64,000 bases of DNA from Centipeda periodontii DSM 2778 (GTDB lineage Bacteria; Bacillota; Negativicutes; Selenomonadales; Selenomonadaceae). The stretch covers positions 101,854-165,853 of the forward strand of contig NZ_GL892076.1 of the NCBI RefSeq assembly GCF_000213975.1, read 5' to 3'. Of this stretch, positions 1 through 10,400 are shown one piece after another. How positions within the stretch are numbered: position 1 is the first letter of the stretch; each line of letters starts with the position of its first letter. The notes under the pieces are model-generated. The model was given only the letters and a program-made list of their open reading frames with translations, ran no database searches and had not been told where the DNA came from. The position numbers and the translations under genes are program-made.

Positions 1-24
1 ATAGCGAACCGATAGGGGCGTTCA
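1..24. repeat. Partial copy of GC-rich intergenic repeat (R module end)
   Basis: The first bases (AGCGAACCGATAGGGGC) match the end of the R module of the larger repeats at 20772-20900 and 25956-26112. The rest lies outside the window. It sits just downstream of pflA. Confidence 0.6.
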
Positions 25-43
25 TGCAACAACCCCTTTTCAT

Positions 44-790
44 TTACCGTAAATATCCCGTATAGTCCCCCACGCGCAGGATCTCCTCCGCGCGGGCGAT
101 CTCCTGTGCCGTTGGCGCGGGCGTCTCCCCGAGCCGATACGGCAGGTGCAGATCCTCGTACTTGTGCCGTGCCATTGCGTGATAGGGCAGCACCTCTACG
201 CGGTCAACGGTCTTGAGTAGCGCGATGAACTCCGACAGTCGCCGGAGATCCGCCTCATCCGTCGTCCAGCCCGGTACAAGCACATGACGAATCCACATGC
301 GCTTGCCGCGCTCCGAGAGGAACGCCGCGAGTGTGAGCGTGTTCACGTTGGATGCCCCCACGAGAGCGATATGCTTCACGGGATCGATGTGCTTGAGATC
401 GAGCAGGAACAGATCGGTGAGCGGCAAGAGCTTTTCGAACGCGCTGAAGAACGGTTCCTCATGCGTGAACGGCTCGCCCGCCGTATCGATGGCGGTGTTG
501 ACCCCCTTTGCCTTCGCAAGGCGAAAGAGCTCTGTCACGAACTCCAGTTGGAGCAGCGGCTCGCCACCGCTGACCGTGATGCCGCCCGTCTGCTTCCAGT
601 ACGGGCGGTAGCGCCACGCCATCCGAAAGATCTCCTCGGGGGTCGCCTCGTAGCCGCCCTCCTGCTCCCATGTCTCCGGATTGTGACAGTACTGACAGCG
701 GTAGCGGCAGCCCTGCACGAAGACGACGAAGCGGATACCGGGACCATCGACCGAGCCGAAGCTCTCCGTCGCGCTGATGCGTCCTTTCAT
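44..790 (-). CDS. pflA: Pyruvate formate-lyase activating enzyme (radical SAM)
   Basis: 248 aa. It uses S-adenosylmethionine and a 4Fe-4S cluster to put the glycyl radical on pyruvate formate-lyase in the cytoplasm. The CxxxCxxC cluster motif (CRYRCQYC) is near residue 28, after the typical FGSVDGPGIR start, and the SAM-binding GGEP motif (TVSGGEPLLQ) is near residue 73. The length fits the family (about 245 aa). It starts 6 bases after the pflB stop with an AAAGGAAG ribosome site, so the two genes form one operon transcribed pflB-pflA, the usual order. Nothing unusual is seen. Confidence 0.96.
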   Translation of the reverse strand: MKGRISATESFGSVDGPGIRFVVFVQGCRYRCQYCHNPETWEQEGGYEATPEEIFRMAWRYRPYWKQTGGITVSGGEPLLQLEFVTELFRLAKAKGVNTAIDTAGEPFTHEEPFFSAFEKLLPLTDLFLLDLKHIDPVKHIALVGASNVNTLTLAAFLSERGKRMWIRHVLVPGWTTDEADLRRLSEFIALLKTVDRVEVLPYHAMARHKYEDLHLPYRLGETPAPTAQEIARAEEILRVGDYTGYLR

Positions 791-796
791 CTTCCT

Positions 797-3046
797 TTAC
801 ATGTGCGCATGGAAGGTACGCGAGATCACATCCTCCTGCTGCTCGCGCGTCAGGCTGATGAACTTGACGGCGTAGCCCGAAACGCGGATCGTGAAGTTCG
901 CGTATGCGGGATCCTCGGGATGCTCCATGATGTGCTCAAGCGTCTCGCGCCCAAATACGTTGACGTTCAGATGATGTGCACCCTGATCGAAGTAGCCGTC
1001 CATCGCACTCACGAGATTCTGCACGCGCTCGTCCTCGTTGTGTCCGATGGAGGAGGGCGTCATGCTCTGCGTGTTCGAGATGCCGTCGAGCGCCCAGTGG
1101 TACGGCAGTTTTGCCACGGAGTTGAGCGAGGCGAGCAGCCCGCAGCACTCCGCGCCGTAGCTCGGGTTTGCGCCCGGCGCGAGCGGCGTCCATGCCTTGC
1201 GTCCGTCCGGCATCGCACCCGTGTACTTCCCGTAGACAACGTTCGACGTGATCGTGAGGATCGAGGTCGTCGGCTCGGAGTGACGATAGGTGTGACGCGC
1301 CTTGATCTTCGAGAGGAAGGTTTTGAGCACCCACTTCGCGATCTCATCCGCGCGGTCATCGTCGTTGCCGTAGCGCGGGAAATCGCCCGTTGTCTCATAG
1401 TCCACGACGATGCCGTCCTTGTAGATCGGCTTCACCTTTGCATACTTGATCGCGGACAGCGAGTCAACGACGTGAGAGAAGCCCGCAATGCCTGTCGCGA
1501 ACGTGCGGCGCACATCCGTGTCGATGAGCGCCATCTCCGCCGCCTCGTAGTAGTACTTGTCGTGCATATACTGGATGATGTTCAGCGCGTTTACGTAGAC
1601 ATGCGCGAGCCAGTCCATCATGCGCTCGTACTTCACGATGACATTGTCGTACTCAAGATACTCCGTGTGGATCGGGCGGTAGGCAGGACCAACCTGCACG
1701 CCGCTCTTCTCGTCCACGCCCCCATTGATCGCGTAGAGGAGGCATTTTGCGAGGTTCGCGCGTGCGCCGAAGAACTGCATCTCCTTGCCCGTCTGCGTCG
1801 CCGACACGCAGCAGCAGATCGAGTAGTCGTCGCCCCATGCGGGTTTCATCACGTCGTCGTTCTCATACTGGATCGAGCTCGTGCGGATGGAGATGCGCGC
1901 CGCATAGTTCTTGAACGTCTCGGGCAGCTTCGACGAGTAGAGAACGGTGAGGTTCGGCTCGGGGGAAGGGCCCATGTTCTCGAGCGTATGGAGGAAGCGG
2001 AAATCGTTCTTCGTGACCATGTGGCGGCCGTCCATGCCGATGCCCGCCATCTCAAGCGTCGCCCAGATCGGGTCGCCCGAGAACAGCTCGTTGTAGGACG
2101 TGATGCGTGCGAACTTCACCATGCGGAACTTCAGCACGATGTGGTCGATCAGCTCCTGCGCCTCCTCCTCGGAGAGGATACCGCGCGCGAGGTCGCGCTG
2201 GATATAGATATCGAGGAATGTCGAGATGCGGCCGACGCTCATCGCCGCACCGTTCTGCGTCTTGATCGCCGCAAGGTAGCCGAAATAGAGCCACTGCACC
2301 GCCTCGCGCGCATCCTTCGCGGGTGCGGAGATGTCAAAGCCGTAGAGCTGCGCCATCTCCTTCATGCCCTTCAGCGCGCGGATCTGCTCGGCGACCTCCT
2401 CGCGCTGCTGAATGACATCGTTTGTCATGACACCGTCGCCGTAGTTCAGGAGATCCTCCTGCTTGAACGCGATCAGCTGATCAATGCCGTAGAGCGCAAC
2501 GCGGCGGTAGTCGCCCACGATGCGCCCTCGCCCGTACGTGTCGGGCAGCCCCGTGATGATGTGGCTGCGGCGTGCCGCACGGATCTCCTCTGTATATGCG
2601 TCAAAGACCGCCGCATTGTGCGTCTTGTGATACTTGGTAAAGATCTCGTGGAGTTTCGGGCTGACCTTGTAGCCGTAGTTCTCAAGCGCCTCCTCCGCCA
2701 TGCGGATGCCGCCGTAGGGCATGAACGCCTGCTTCAGGGGCTTGTCCGTCTGAAGCCCGACCACCTTTTCGAGGTCTTTGTGCGCGGGGTCGATGTAGCC
2801 CGGACCGTATGCCGTCAGCCCCGAAACGACCTCCGTCTCCATGTCGAGGACGCCGCCCTTCGCGCGCTCCTCCTTCTGCAATTCTTGGACGCGTGCCCAC
2901 AGACGGTTTGTCGCGTCCGTCGGCGGTGCGAGGAAGGACTCATCGCCGTCGTACTGGGTGTAATTGCGCTGGATGAAGTCGCGAACGTTGACCTCCTCCT
3001 GCCAGACGCCCCCTTCAAAACCGTCCCAACTCTTGCTCTGCAGCAT
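797..3046 (-). CDS. pflB: Formate acetyltransferase (pyruvate formate-lyase)
   Basis: 749 aa, the usual family length. It converts pyruvate and CoA to acetyl-CoA and formate under anaerobic conditions. The catalytic cysteine pair lies in [16 protein letters not shown], followed by the conserved [12 protein letters not shown]. The glycyl-radical site RVSGYAV is about 25 residues from the C-terminus. The start at 3046 is chosen because AGGAGG lies 6 bases upstream (3053-3058) and because [10 protein letters not shown] is a typical PFL N-terminus; the open frame continues 21 codons upstream without a good ribosome site. It is followed directly by its activase. Confidence 0.97.
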   Translation of the reverse strand: MLQSKSWDGFEGGVWQEEVNVRDFIQRNYTQYDGDESFLAPPTDATNRLWARVQELQKEERAKGGVLDMETEVVSGLTAYGPGYIDPAHKDLEKVVGLQTDKPLKQAFMPYGGIRMAEEALENYGYKVSPKLHEIFTKYHKTHNAAVFDAYTEEIRAARRSHIITGLPDTYGRGRIVGDYRRVALYGIDQLIAFKQEDLLNYGDGVMTNDVIQQREEVAEQIRALKGMKEMAQLYGFDISAPAKDAREAVQWLYFGYLAAIKTQNGAAMSVGRISTFLDIYIQRDLARGILSEEEAQELIDHIVLKFRMVKFARITSYNELFSGDPIWATLEMAGIGMDGRHMVTKNDFRFLHTLENMGPSPEPNLTVLYSSKLPETFKNYAARISIRTSSIQYENDDVMKPAWGDDYSICCCVSATQTGKEMQFFGARANLAKCLLYAINGGVDEKSGVQVGPAYRPIHTEYLEYDNVIVKYERMMDWLAHVYVNALNIIQYMHDKYYYEAAEMALIDTDVRRTFATGIAGFSHVVDSLSAIKYAKVKPIYKDGIVVDYETTGDFPRYGNDDDRADEIAKWVLKTFLSKIKARHTYRHSEPTTSILTITSNVVYGKYTGAMPDGRKAWTPLAPGANPSYGAECCGLLASLNSVAKLPYHWALDGISNTQSMTPSSIGHNEDERVQNLVSAMDGYFDQGAHHLNVNVFGRETLEHIMEHPEDPAYANFTIRVSGYAVKFISLTREQQEDVISRTFHAHM

Positions 3047-3107
3047 ATTTTGCCTCCTATTCTTTGATGAAATCTCCATTGAGAATAAATCCCCACTTGT
3101 TGCTCTC

Positions 3108-3136
3108 ATAATACTTCAATACAGTTTACATTTCAA
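3108..3136 (-). promoter_or_regulatory. Putative sigma-70 promoter of pflBA
   Basis: On the minus strand TTGAAA (3131-3136), a 17-base spacer and TATTAT (3108-3113) lie about 60 bases upstream of the pflB start, in AT-rich DNA. The remaining 3137-3233 is AT-rich non-coding sequence reaching the end of the MFS gene. Confidence 0.6.
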
Positions 3137-3233
3137 TAGAAAAGACAAAATAAACGCTATCAATATTTTTCATAGAAATTATAACTCGCGTATATGGTTT
3201 TTCGATGCGTGTGCGCCTCTCGCGAACACCGCG

Positions 3234-4391
3234 TTACCGCTCCGGCTCCTGCGTGATATACGAGAGCAGTGCCGCAAGAGGAAGCGCGCCGACGGAGATA
3301 AGCAGCGCGGGCGCGAGTCCGATGTGATCGCCGAGTGCCGCCGTCGCCGCGACACCGAGGCTGCCGAGGCCGAACGACATGCCGAGCATCATGCCCGACG
3401 CCATCGCAGCGTTCTCGGGAAGCGCCTGCTGCGCCCAGATGATCGAGCTCGGCTGCGGTGCCATCAGCGCAAAGCCCGCAGCAAAGAGAACAACGCCGCC
3501 GATGATATCCGCACTCACATGGGTAAAGTAATAGGCGCAGGGCAGAATGCCGAACAGGAGGGAACTCACAATGATCGCGCGGCCCGTGAACTTGTCCGCG
3601 AGATTGCCGCCGACAAGTCCGCCCGTCATGCCGCCCACCATAAAGATCGTGAGGAAGAGTCCCGCTGCACTCGTGTCCTCGCCATTTCCGACGAGGAGCA
3701 GCGGCAGGAAGGTGCCGAACGCACCGTGCGTCCAGCAGCGCAGCCCCATCGCGAGGTTCAGCGTAATCGTTGTGCGTGCGAGGAGAACGCGCGCGAGCTT
3801 CGGACGTTCCTCTGCCCGATGTTCCGGCAGCGACGAAACACCGCACAATCCCGAACGCACAAAAAGCAGCCCCATAAGGAGTGCGGGCAGAATGAGCAGC
3901 GGCAGCGCATCGACCGACAATTTCTCAAGAAACGCGACGAGGACAAGCGGCACGAACGCCATGCCCGCATTGCCGCCCGCGATGAAATAGCTCATCATGC
4001 CGTTCCCGCGTCCGTCCGCCGCCGTCCGTCCGACAAGCATCGACGAGAGCGGATGATACGCCGCTGTCGCTGCACCCGTCACGGCAACAAGCAGAAAGAG
4101 CAGTACCATATCCCCCGCAAAGCCCACCATGCAGATCGGCACGGCGGCGGCAGGGACGATGTACGGGAGCATGGGGCTGAAGTTCCGCCGATCCATCAGA
4201 TAGCCGAAGATGGGCTGCAGCATATTCGTCGTCACGGATGCGACCATGACAAGTACGCCGCACATCGTGAGCGACAGTCCGAATTTCAGCATGAGCAGCG
4301 GCAGGAGGATCGGCAGGAAATTCGCATAAAAATCCACCATTGCGTGCCCTGTCGAGAGCAGTGCCGTTGCGTGCCGTATCTTGTAGTTCAT
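3234..4391 (-). CDS. MFS transporter, fosmidomycin-resistance (Fsr)-like
   Basis: 385 aa with about 12 hydrophobic segments, an inner-membrane drug:proton antiporter by family. The start GHAMVDFYANFLPILLPLL and the loop with GYLMDRRNF (MFS motif A position) resemble Fsr/YfnC-like exporters. AAGGGAG precedes the ATG. It is divergent from the flavodoxin gene. The substrate is not determined by sequence; fosmidomycin resistance is only the name of the best-known family member. Confidence 0.8.
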   Translation of the reverse strand: MNYKIRHATALLSTGHAMVDFYANFLPILLPLLMLKFGLSLTMCGVLVMVASVTTNMLQPIFGYLMDRRNFSPMLPYIVPAAAVPICMVGFAGDMVLLFLLVAVTGAATAAYHPLSSMLVGRTAADGRGNGMMSYFIAGGNAGMAFVPLVLVAFLEKLSVDALPLLILPALLMGLLFVRSGLCGVSSLPEHRAEERPKLARVLLARTTITLNLAMGLRCWTHGAFGTFLPLLLVGNGEDTSAAGLFLTIFMVGGMTGGLVGGNLADKFTGRAIIVSSLLFGILPCAYYFTHVSADIIGGVVLFAAGFALMAPQPSSIIWAQQALPENAAMASGMMLGMSFGLGSLGVAATAALGDHIGLAPALLISVGALPLAALLSYITQEPER

Positions 4392-4484
4392 GATGTACTC
4401 CCTTGTTTATACTATGCGTACTCCACTTTAGAAGTTGCTTCGGAGCATCGCACAATAGACTTCTTCCCCCTGTGACCAACATCC

Positions 4485-4513
4485 TTGCGTACAATCAAAA
4501 AATATGATGTAAT
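4485..4513 (+). promoter_or_regulatory. Putative promoter of the flavodoxin gene
   Basis: TTGCGT (4485-4490), 17 bases, TGTAAT (4508-4513), 44 bases ahead of the ATG at 4558. It lies in the divergent intergenic region with the MFS gene (4392-4557). Confidence 0.45.
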
Positions 4514-4557
4514 GTATTGTAACAAACAATAGGAAAATGTAAAGGAGCATTCACAAT

Positions 4558-5115
4558 ATGAGAAAATGGGCGGTCATCTACTCATCCACCACAGGCAACA
4601 CAAAGGCAATCGCCGAGGAGATTGCGGGCACTGCGGGCGCCGACCTCTTCCGCGTGCAGGACGCACCGACGGATCTCTCTGCGTACGACGTTGTCGCACT
4701 CGGCTACTGGCTGCGGCGCGGCGGTCCCGACGATCTTATGAAGGCATATCTGCCGAAGGTGACAAATGCGTGTGTGGTGCTCTTCCAGACGCACGGCGCA
4801 GATGTCGGCTCGGAGCACGCCGTCACCTCGTTCGCGCGTGCCGCCTACCTGCTCGGAGAGAACATTGAAATTCTCGGTACCTTCTCCGCACAGGGAAAAC
4901 TCGCCCCCGCCCTCATCGCGCGACGCAAGAAATCCGATCCCGACGACACGCATAACAGCCCCGAGGCACAGGAACGCTGGGTGCGTGCCGCCGAGCACCC
5001 AAACGAAGACGACCGCGCCGCCGCACGCGCGTTTGTTGGGAAGATGGAGCACAAGCTCGACCTGCTTGAGAAATTCCGCCGCGCGCAGGAGGAGAAGAAA
5101 AACGCGCACGATTAA
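4558..5115 (+). CDS. Flavodoxin-family protein
   Basis: 185 aa. The N-terminal FMN phosphate-binding loop SSTTGNTKAIAEEI (residues 9-22) is the flavodoxin signature. The fold continues through VVALGYWLRRGGPD and LFQTHGADVGSE, which correspond to the other flavin-contacting loops. A charged helical C-terminal extension (about residues 135-185, ending EEKKNAHD) is longer than in classical flavodoxins. It probably acts as a single-electron carrier or flavoprotein in the cytoplasm; the partner is unknown. The ribosome site is AAAGGAG. Confidence 0.85.
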   Translation: MRKWAVIYSSTTGNTKAIAEEIAGTAGADLFRVQDAPTDLSAYDVVALGYWLRRGGPDDLMKAYLPKVTNACVVLFQTHGADVGSEHAVTSFARAAYLLGENIEILGTFSAQGKLAPALIARRKKSDPDDTHNSPEAQERWVRAAEHPNEDDRAAARAFVGKMEHKLDLLEKFRRAQEEKKNAHD

Positions 5116-5208
5116 AGAATTTTATATACCGTTGGAAGGATTTATGCGGCTGGGATGGAATTGTTTCTTCTAGAGTCTGTTTTTCACCATAAGAAGAGGA
5201 GGCGCCGT

Positions 5209-6639
5209 ATGAAATCCAACTTTGCATTCTTAGAGAAGCTCAATCCGGAGGCATATCAATGCCTGTACAAAGCAGAGTCACAGGTACGCATTGACTACAA
5301 CATAGGAAATAACGTGCGCAAAGCATTGGAGGCAATTATATATGAGCTGCTCCGAGAGCGAAAACTGAGCGAAAAGGCAGAGAAAGCTGCGCGGAGCGAA
5401 TGCAGAAAATGGGACTTGTTCGACAAAATATCCGCCTTGCAAAACACTCAGTTTCTGACCAAAATGGGCTGGCTAAAGCAGGAACAGAAAGTATCACAGC
5501 GCCCCTTTCTCCCCCCACTCGGCAAAATCTCGTATATGAAAGAGGATCACACCGCCGATAAAGCGGATGGCTACACCTTTTTGCGCCGGTTCGGCAATCA
5601 GGATTCCCATATCAAAAATCCTGCCGATACCGACCCAAAAATACAGGTGCTGTCGGATTATCCACATGCCGTACGCGCACTGAAGGTCATTTACAAGCTG
5701 CTGTACCAGATCTACCAAGGGCGCGTGGAAGGGCTTTCCAAGGAATTTCACGAGGAATACATGCCCATTGGCAGCTTCCATGTCGACAAGGCGTATGTAC
5801 CGAATGATCAGAAATGGTCCGGCTGCAAAACGGAGTTTTTGGCGCATCATGATTCGGATGGGGATGAGCGTAATCGCAGCTATGCCATTTTGCGGCTCTA
5901 TGAAAAGGATACGGAGCGCCGTGAATTTCTGAAACACAAAATTGATGCCATCCACCGCATAAAAGACCTCACCCCGTATGGGATTCGCGGAATGTCTGAG
6001 ATCCGTGAAATCTGTCCCATGAACAACCCGAGTCCGTTTTACATCATCGCCTACATCTTCCCTCACGAGCCCATTCCCCTGTCGGATGCGCTGCTGCAGT
6101 CCATCACGATGAAAAATCGCTTGCAGATCTGCACGCAGGTATGTTACTGCCTGAAAGAACTGCATGATTTGAATCCGCCGATCTATTACCGTATGCTCTC
6201 TTATGACAGCATCTACCTCTGCAATTACAGTCAAGGAGAACAAAAGCGTTGGGCTCCCTATCTGGCGAATTTCGACTTTGCCAAGATCATCGAGAATGAT
6301 GGCGTTACCGTATTGCCTGAGGCCAATGACAGTCTCACAGAAATTCGGGAGCAGAAACGAAAAAAATATATTCCTCCACAAACCCATCGTTGGGAAACCT
6401 ACACCGACCGCGAATGGCGCAGTGTGGATGTATATTCACTCGGGATGCTGTTCGCCGATATTCTGTCCGGGAAGATACAGCAGGATTTGGGGGAAGATGT
6501 CTTCGAGAAGCTGGAAGAGGACTTGTCGGATGAGTTTCTCTCCTTCATTGAGAAAATGGTATCCGATCGGGCGGAGGATCGCCCGGATACCGAAGATGTG
6601 CTTTCTGCTGTCAGGAAAGAGGACGCCGCATGGAACTGA
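5209..6639 (+). CDS. DUF4145-like (HsdR N-terminal-type) domain fused to a pseudokinase
   Basis: 476 aa, first gene of a four-gene overlapping operon. The start at 5209 has a strong AGAGGAGGCG ribosome site; an upstream in-frame start lacks one. Residues 1-155 look like the helical DUF4145 domain found at the N-terminus of type I restriction HsdR: SNFAFLEK near the start, RKALEAIIYELL, and the late RRFGNQDSHI. Residues about 200-470 follow a protein-kinase layout, but the catalytic loop HRD is replaced by YYRML (about residue 325) and DFG by NFDFAK (about 354), so phosphotransfer is unlikely. The C-lobe SVDVYSLGMLFADIL is kept. Likely a sensor or scaffold for the kinase encoded next. The domain calls are from pattern recognition. 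Confidence 0.7.
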   Translation: MKSNFAFLEKLNPEAYQCLYKAESQVRIDYNIGNNVRKALEAIIYELLRERKLSEKAEKAARSECRKWDLFDKISALQNTQFLTKMGWLKQEQKVSQRPFLPPLGKISYMKEDHTADKADGYTFLRRFGNQDSHIKNPADTDPKIQVLSDYPHAVRALKVIYKLLYQIYQGRVEGLSKEFHEEYMPIGSFHVDKAYVPNDQKWSGCKTEFLAHHDSDGDERNRSYAILRLYEKDTERREFLKHKIDAIHRIKDLTPYGIRGMSEIREICPMNNPSPFYIIAYIFPHEPIPLSDALLQSITMKNRLQICTQVCYCLKELHDLNPPIYYRMLSYDSIYLCNYSQGEQKRWAPYLANFDFAKIIENDGVTVLPEANDSLTEIREQKRKKYIPPQTHRWETYTDREWRSVDVYSLGMLFADILSGKIQQDLGEDVFEKLEEDLSDEFLSFIEKMVSDRAEDRPDTEDVLSAVRKEDAAWN

Positions 6640-7478
6640 TATTTTCGCAGGAACATCGCTACGCGTATACCGATGAGCAAAAGATCGAAACGGGAAATAC
6701 GATCTATCGGGCGATCGACCGAACGTTCGAGAGAACGGTATGTCTGAAAGTCGTGCACATCGACGGTAAGACAGAACAGGAACGCCGGAAACTGCTCAGC
6801 ATTGCCAAAAACGAAATATCCATAATGACCAGGCTGGAAAGCGAGACGAATTATATTCCGCGCATCTATACGATACATTACGATGAGGATACACACAATC
6901 TCTACATCGTAATGCAATGGATTTACGGAAATACGCTTGAGCGCTTTATGGGAAAAACGCCTCCACAGAAGATCCTGCTCTGGATGGCACAGCTATGCCG
7001 CATTCTGGCAGCAATGCAGAGCATAAAGATCACACACAAGGACATCAAACCCGCAAATATCATGATTGCCAAGGATGATCGGGTATATCTGATCGATTTC
7101 AATCTCAGTATATCACCGCCGCACCGCATGGAGGGCACAGAGGGGTACCGTGCGCCCGAGATGATGGAGAACTCAAAGACACCGGATCGTGAAAAAGTGG
7201 ACATTTTTGCCATCGGTGTCATCCTCTATCAGCATTTTGTCGGGAAACGTCCGCAGCGCGGCGATGAGTATGCGCTGAGCAAGCGAAATTACAAGGAGTG
7301 GGAGTATTTCATCCCGCCCATAGAAAAAAACCCGAACATCGATAAAAAGATCAATGACATCATCGTCAAGTGCATGGCATGCGATCCCGCACAGCGCTAT
7401 GCCAACGCTTCTGCCCTATGCAATGCGCTGGATGATGCACGGAAGAGTCTTGGAGGAAAAGGAGGGCGAAGGCGATGA
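6630..7478 (+). CDS. Serine/threonine protein kinase
   Basis: 282 aa, essentially one kinase domain. Visible motifs: the ATP lysine in TVCLKVVH (about residue 35), an alpha-C glutamate in KNEISIM, the catalytic loop THKDIKPANIMI (about 135-146) with Asp and Asn intact, LIDFNLSI in place of DFG (the metal-binding Asp is kept), GTEGYRAPEMM as the activation/P+1 segment, and KVDIFAIGVILY. It should therefore be active, unlike the pseudokinase before it. Its ATG overlaps the previous stop by 10 bases and its own TGA overlaps the helicase ATG, so the three proteins are translationally coupled. No membrane segment or PASTA repeat is present, so it is a cytoplasmic kinase and not a PrkC type. Confidence 0.88.
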   Translation: MELIFSQEHRYAYTDEQKIETGNTIYRAIDRTFERTVCLKVVHIDGKTEQERRKLLSIAKNEISIMTRLESETNYIPRIYTIHYDEDTHNLYIVMQWIYGNTLERFMGKTPPQKILLWMAQLCRILAAMQSIKITHKDIKPANIMIAKDDRVYLIDFNLSISPPHRMEGTEGYRAPEMMENSKTPDREKVDIFAIGVILYQHFVGKRPQRGDEYALSKRNYKEWEYFIPPIEKNPNIDKKINDIIVKCMACDPAQRYANASALCNALDDARKSLGGKGGRRR

Positions 7479-10400
7479 GCACAGACATTCTTCTTCAAGC
7501 CGAATCAGATATTGTTACCGTGTCGTGCGGCATTTCTTTCGGGGTTACAAAGACGGCGTACGAGGCACTCAGCAGCAATGGAAAGGACCCGAACGAATTC
7601 CTGCAGCGGCTTTCCGGAGCAAAGATCCTGATCTTCACACTGGATTGGGGGCGGCCCAAACTCTTTACGGACAATGGCGTTTTTCAGTGCGCATTCCGGG
7701 ATACCAAAGGGGAAATCACAGATAACATCACGCTGATCGGCTTTGCCGAAAAGTCCTTCATGGATCAGAACCTCGCCCTGACACGAGGTATTTTAATCTC
7801 ACCGGAGCGCGGCATTCACGTGGAGTTCACACACACCAATTACGGACGCTCCGCATGGCGGAACGGTGAGGAATATTTTGACGAAGAGAGCAAAAAAGAC
7901 GCGTCCGCGTTTATGGACAAAGATACGATCACAACAATCGAAAAGCATCTAAAGAAATTCAAAAAGGACATCGAAAAGATCGAAAAGAAAACGGAGCGCC
8001 GCCTCGATCTCGCCGCAAGCTATGCAACGATGACCAACAGCCTCGAAAAGGAACGGAAACATCAGGCAGGCCGCCTGTTTTATCGGGATATACAGGCGGT
8101 TCATTATGGCCGTTTGGATCGTCAGGCGTACAAGTTCATCACCGATCCGCTTGGGGAGGAAGCAGCAAACGCATACAAGGAGGGTGTACAGGTTCAGGTC
8201 AGTGAGCTGGGAGAGAGCAAAACAGCCGAAATATACGAAGCAAACAAGGACGAGGGATGGCTGACCCTCCTGTTCAACCGACAGCTCAATCTATCAAACC
8301 TCGAGAAACAGGGCTATTTGGAACTCTCCATATCGGAAGTGTGTATGGATGTCCAGCTCGATGCCGTCGAAAAGCTGCGCAACGGAACAGCAGCGGCAAA
8401 ATACATCAATCACGTATTCGGAAAAAGAAGTACATTGGGCTTTACGGAGCAGGATCTGTCCTCTTGGGAGCGGCAGCTGCGCGAAGATGCGAAAAGTCCC
8501 AAGAACGAAAGCCAGATACAGGCCATCCTAAGCGGCGTTCGTGCAAAGGATATCCTTCTCGTCATGGGACCGCCGGGTACCGGAAAGACCACGGTCATCC
8601 TTGAGTGGGTACGCCACTTTGTACGACAGGAGGAAAAACGCGTCCTCATCTCTTCGCAGAACAACAAGGCTGTCGACAACGTGTTGGAGCGCATGACCGG
8701 GGAAGACGGCATCAACATCATACGGATCGGTTCTGAGGCGAAGGTGCAGGACAATGTAAAAAGGTATTTATTTGAACGCAAGCTTGAAAACCTGCGCAAG
8801 GATATTGAAACATCCGTAACCGCAAATCTCTTTCATCTGAATCGACTGGAAAAAACATGGAGTGATATTATCCATCGCGTGGAGCTCCTTGTGATCGCCT
8901 TTGACACACAGACGGAACACGGTATAGCCTTCCGCCGCGAGGCGCCGACCCGCCTTATGGCACCACGGGCGCATTTTTTTCGTGCGCGTGAGAAAGAACG
9001 ATCCGTCAAGGAGGAAATCGCATATACGGAACAGGAATGCCAACGGCTGAACGAACAAAAAAATGAATATGCGCGCAAAAGCGTCGGATGGGCGACCGTA
9101 CCGTACTGGCTGGGCAAGCAGTGGATTCGCTTCACACACGCGAGAAAGCAGAGAAAACTGAAACAGCTGAATGAGCTCGGCATCCTGTGTCATGAGGAAC
9201 ACTGCGCCGCGAGGAACAACTACAAAGCAAGCCGCGAGGAATTTCGCAAAGAGATTTTCCTGCCCTATGCCGCATCCCGTGTGATGCGGAGACAGCGGCA
9301 GCAGGAGGTGCTGCACGCGTTGGGTGTCCTCGACTTCGGATTCTTTTCGGCGCTCAGAACAGAGGAAGCACGGCAAAGCATTCAATCCCCGGCGCAGGTG
9401 AAAAGCTATCGAGAGAGCGCCGCACGGGAGCTGCAGCGGCTAAAAAATGTTCGTGCCCTCGTAAGCGAGTGGAAAGCGGACGGACTTTCACAGCAGAACT
9501 ACACCTTGAAAAATCTTCTTTTGAAGTCCGTAAACCTTGTCGGCGCCACGTGCATCGGCATCAATTCGCAAAAGCGTTTTGCGGATCTGGACTTCGACGT
9601 AACGATCATTGACGAGGCAGGACAGATTCAGCTGCACAACGCATTGGTCCCGATGAGCGTATCCAACAAGCTGATCATGCTGGGAGACCACAAGCAGATC
9701 CCACCCATGACAGAGGAAGCCATGCTGACCGCCTGCAAAGCCCACGGAATCGAAACAGAGCTTTTGGAAAAGAGCCTGTTTGAAAAGCTCTACGAGGAGC
9801 TGCCGGCAGAGAACAAAATCATGCTCGATACACAGTACCGCATGCCGGCGGAGATTGCAGACACCCTGTCAAAATGGTTTTACGACGGAAAATATCTCTC
9901 TTGGGAGGGGAAAAAGGCACTTCCCGGAAAATTGCCCTTCCTGTCTCAAAAGCCCTATATCATCATCGACACCTCTGATGCAGGTGCACAGAGATTCGAA
10001 GAGTCAACGGGGAAAAACGGGGCACAGAATGAATACGAGGCAAAAATCATCATCTCCATTCTGAAAGCGATGAGCTGTATTCCGGGCTATCTGGACGATC
10101 TCCTGTCCTCCAAAAAAGAAGGTGAGCAGGAGAAGCTGCAGGAGGTCATCGGCATCATCTCCGCGTATAAACGACAAATCCAATACATACGCGAGAAGAT
10201 CGAAACCGTCTTCGACGATCCCGATGCCCCCAATATGGCAGCAACACTGGACAGTTTTCAGGGACAGGAACGCAAGCTGATTTTTTACAGTTTCACACGC
10301 AGTGCAAACAAGGCTCCGCAGCGGCCGCGCATCGGCTTCATGAAGGAACTGCGTCGGCTGAACGTCGCCATGTCAAGGTGCAAGCAGACGCTCGTCCTGA

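Noticed and set aside
284-3067. 927-aa open frame on the plus strand
   Set aside because: It is antisense to pflA-pflB, which have clear catalytic motifs; the product is Arg/His/Leu/Val-rich low-similarity sequence typical of the opposite strand of GC-rich genes.
2964-4475. 503-aa plus-strand open frame
   Set aside because: It lies opposite the MFS transporter; very rich in Arg, Glu, His and Gln, with no ribosome site and no domain pattern.
5116-5208. Short peptide frame (MRLGWNCFF) before the kinase operon
   Set aside because: Nine codons with only a weak ribosome site and no regulatory structure around it; not supportable as a leader peptide.
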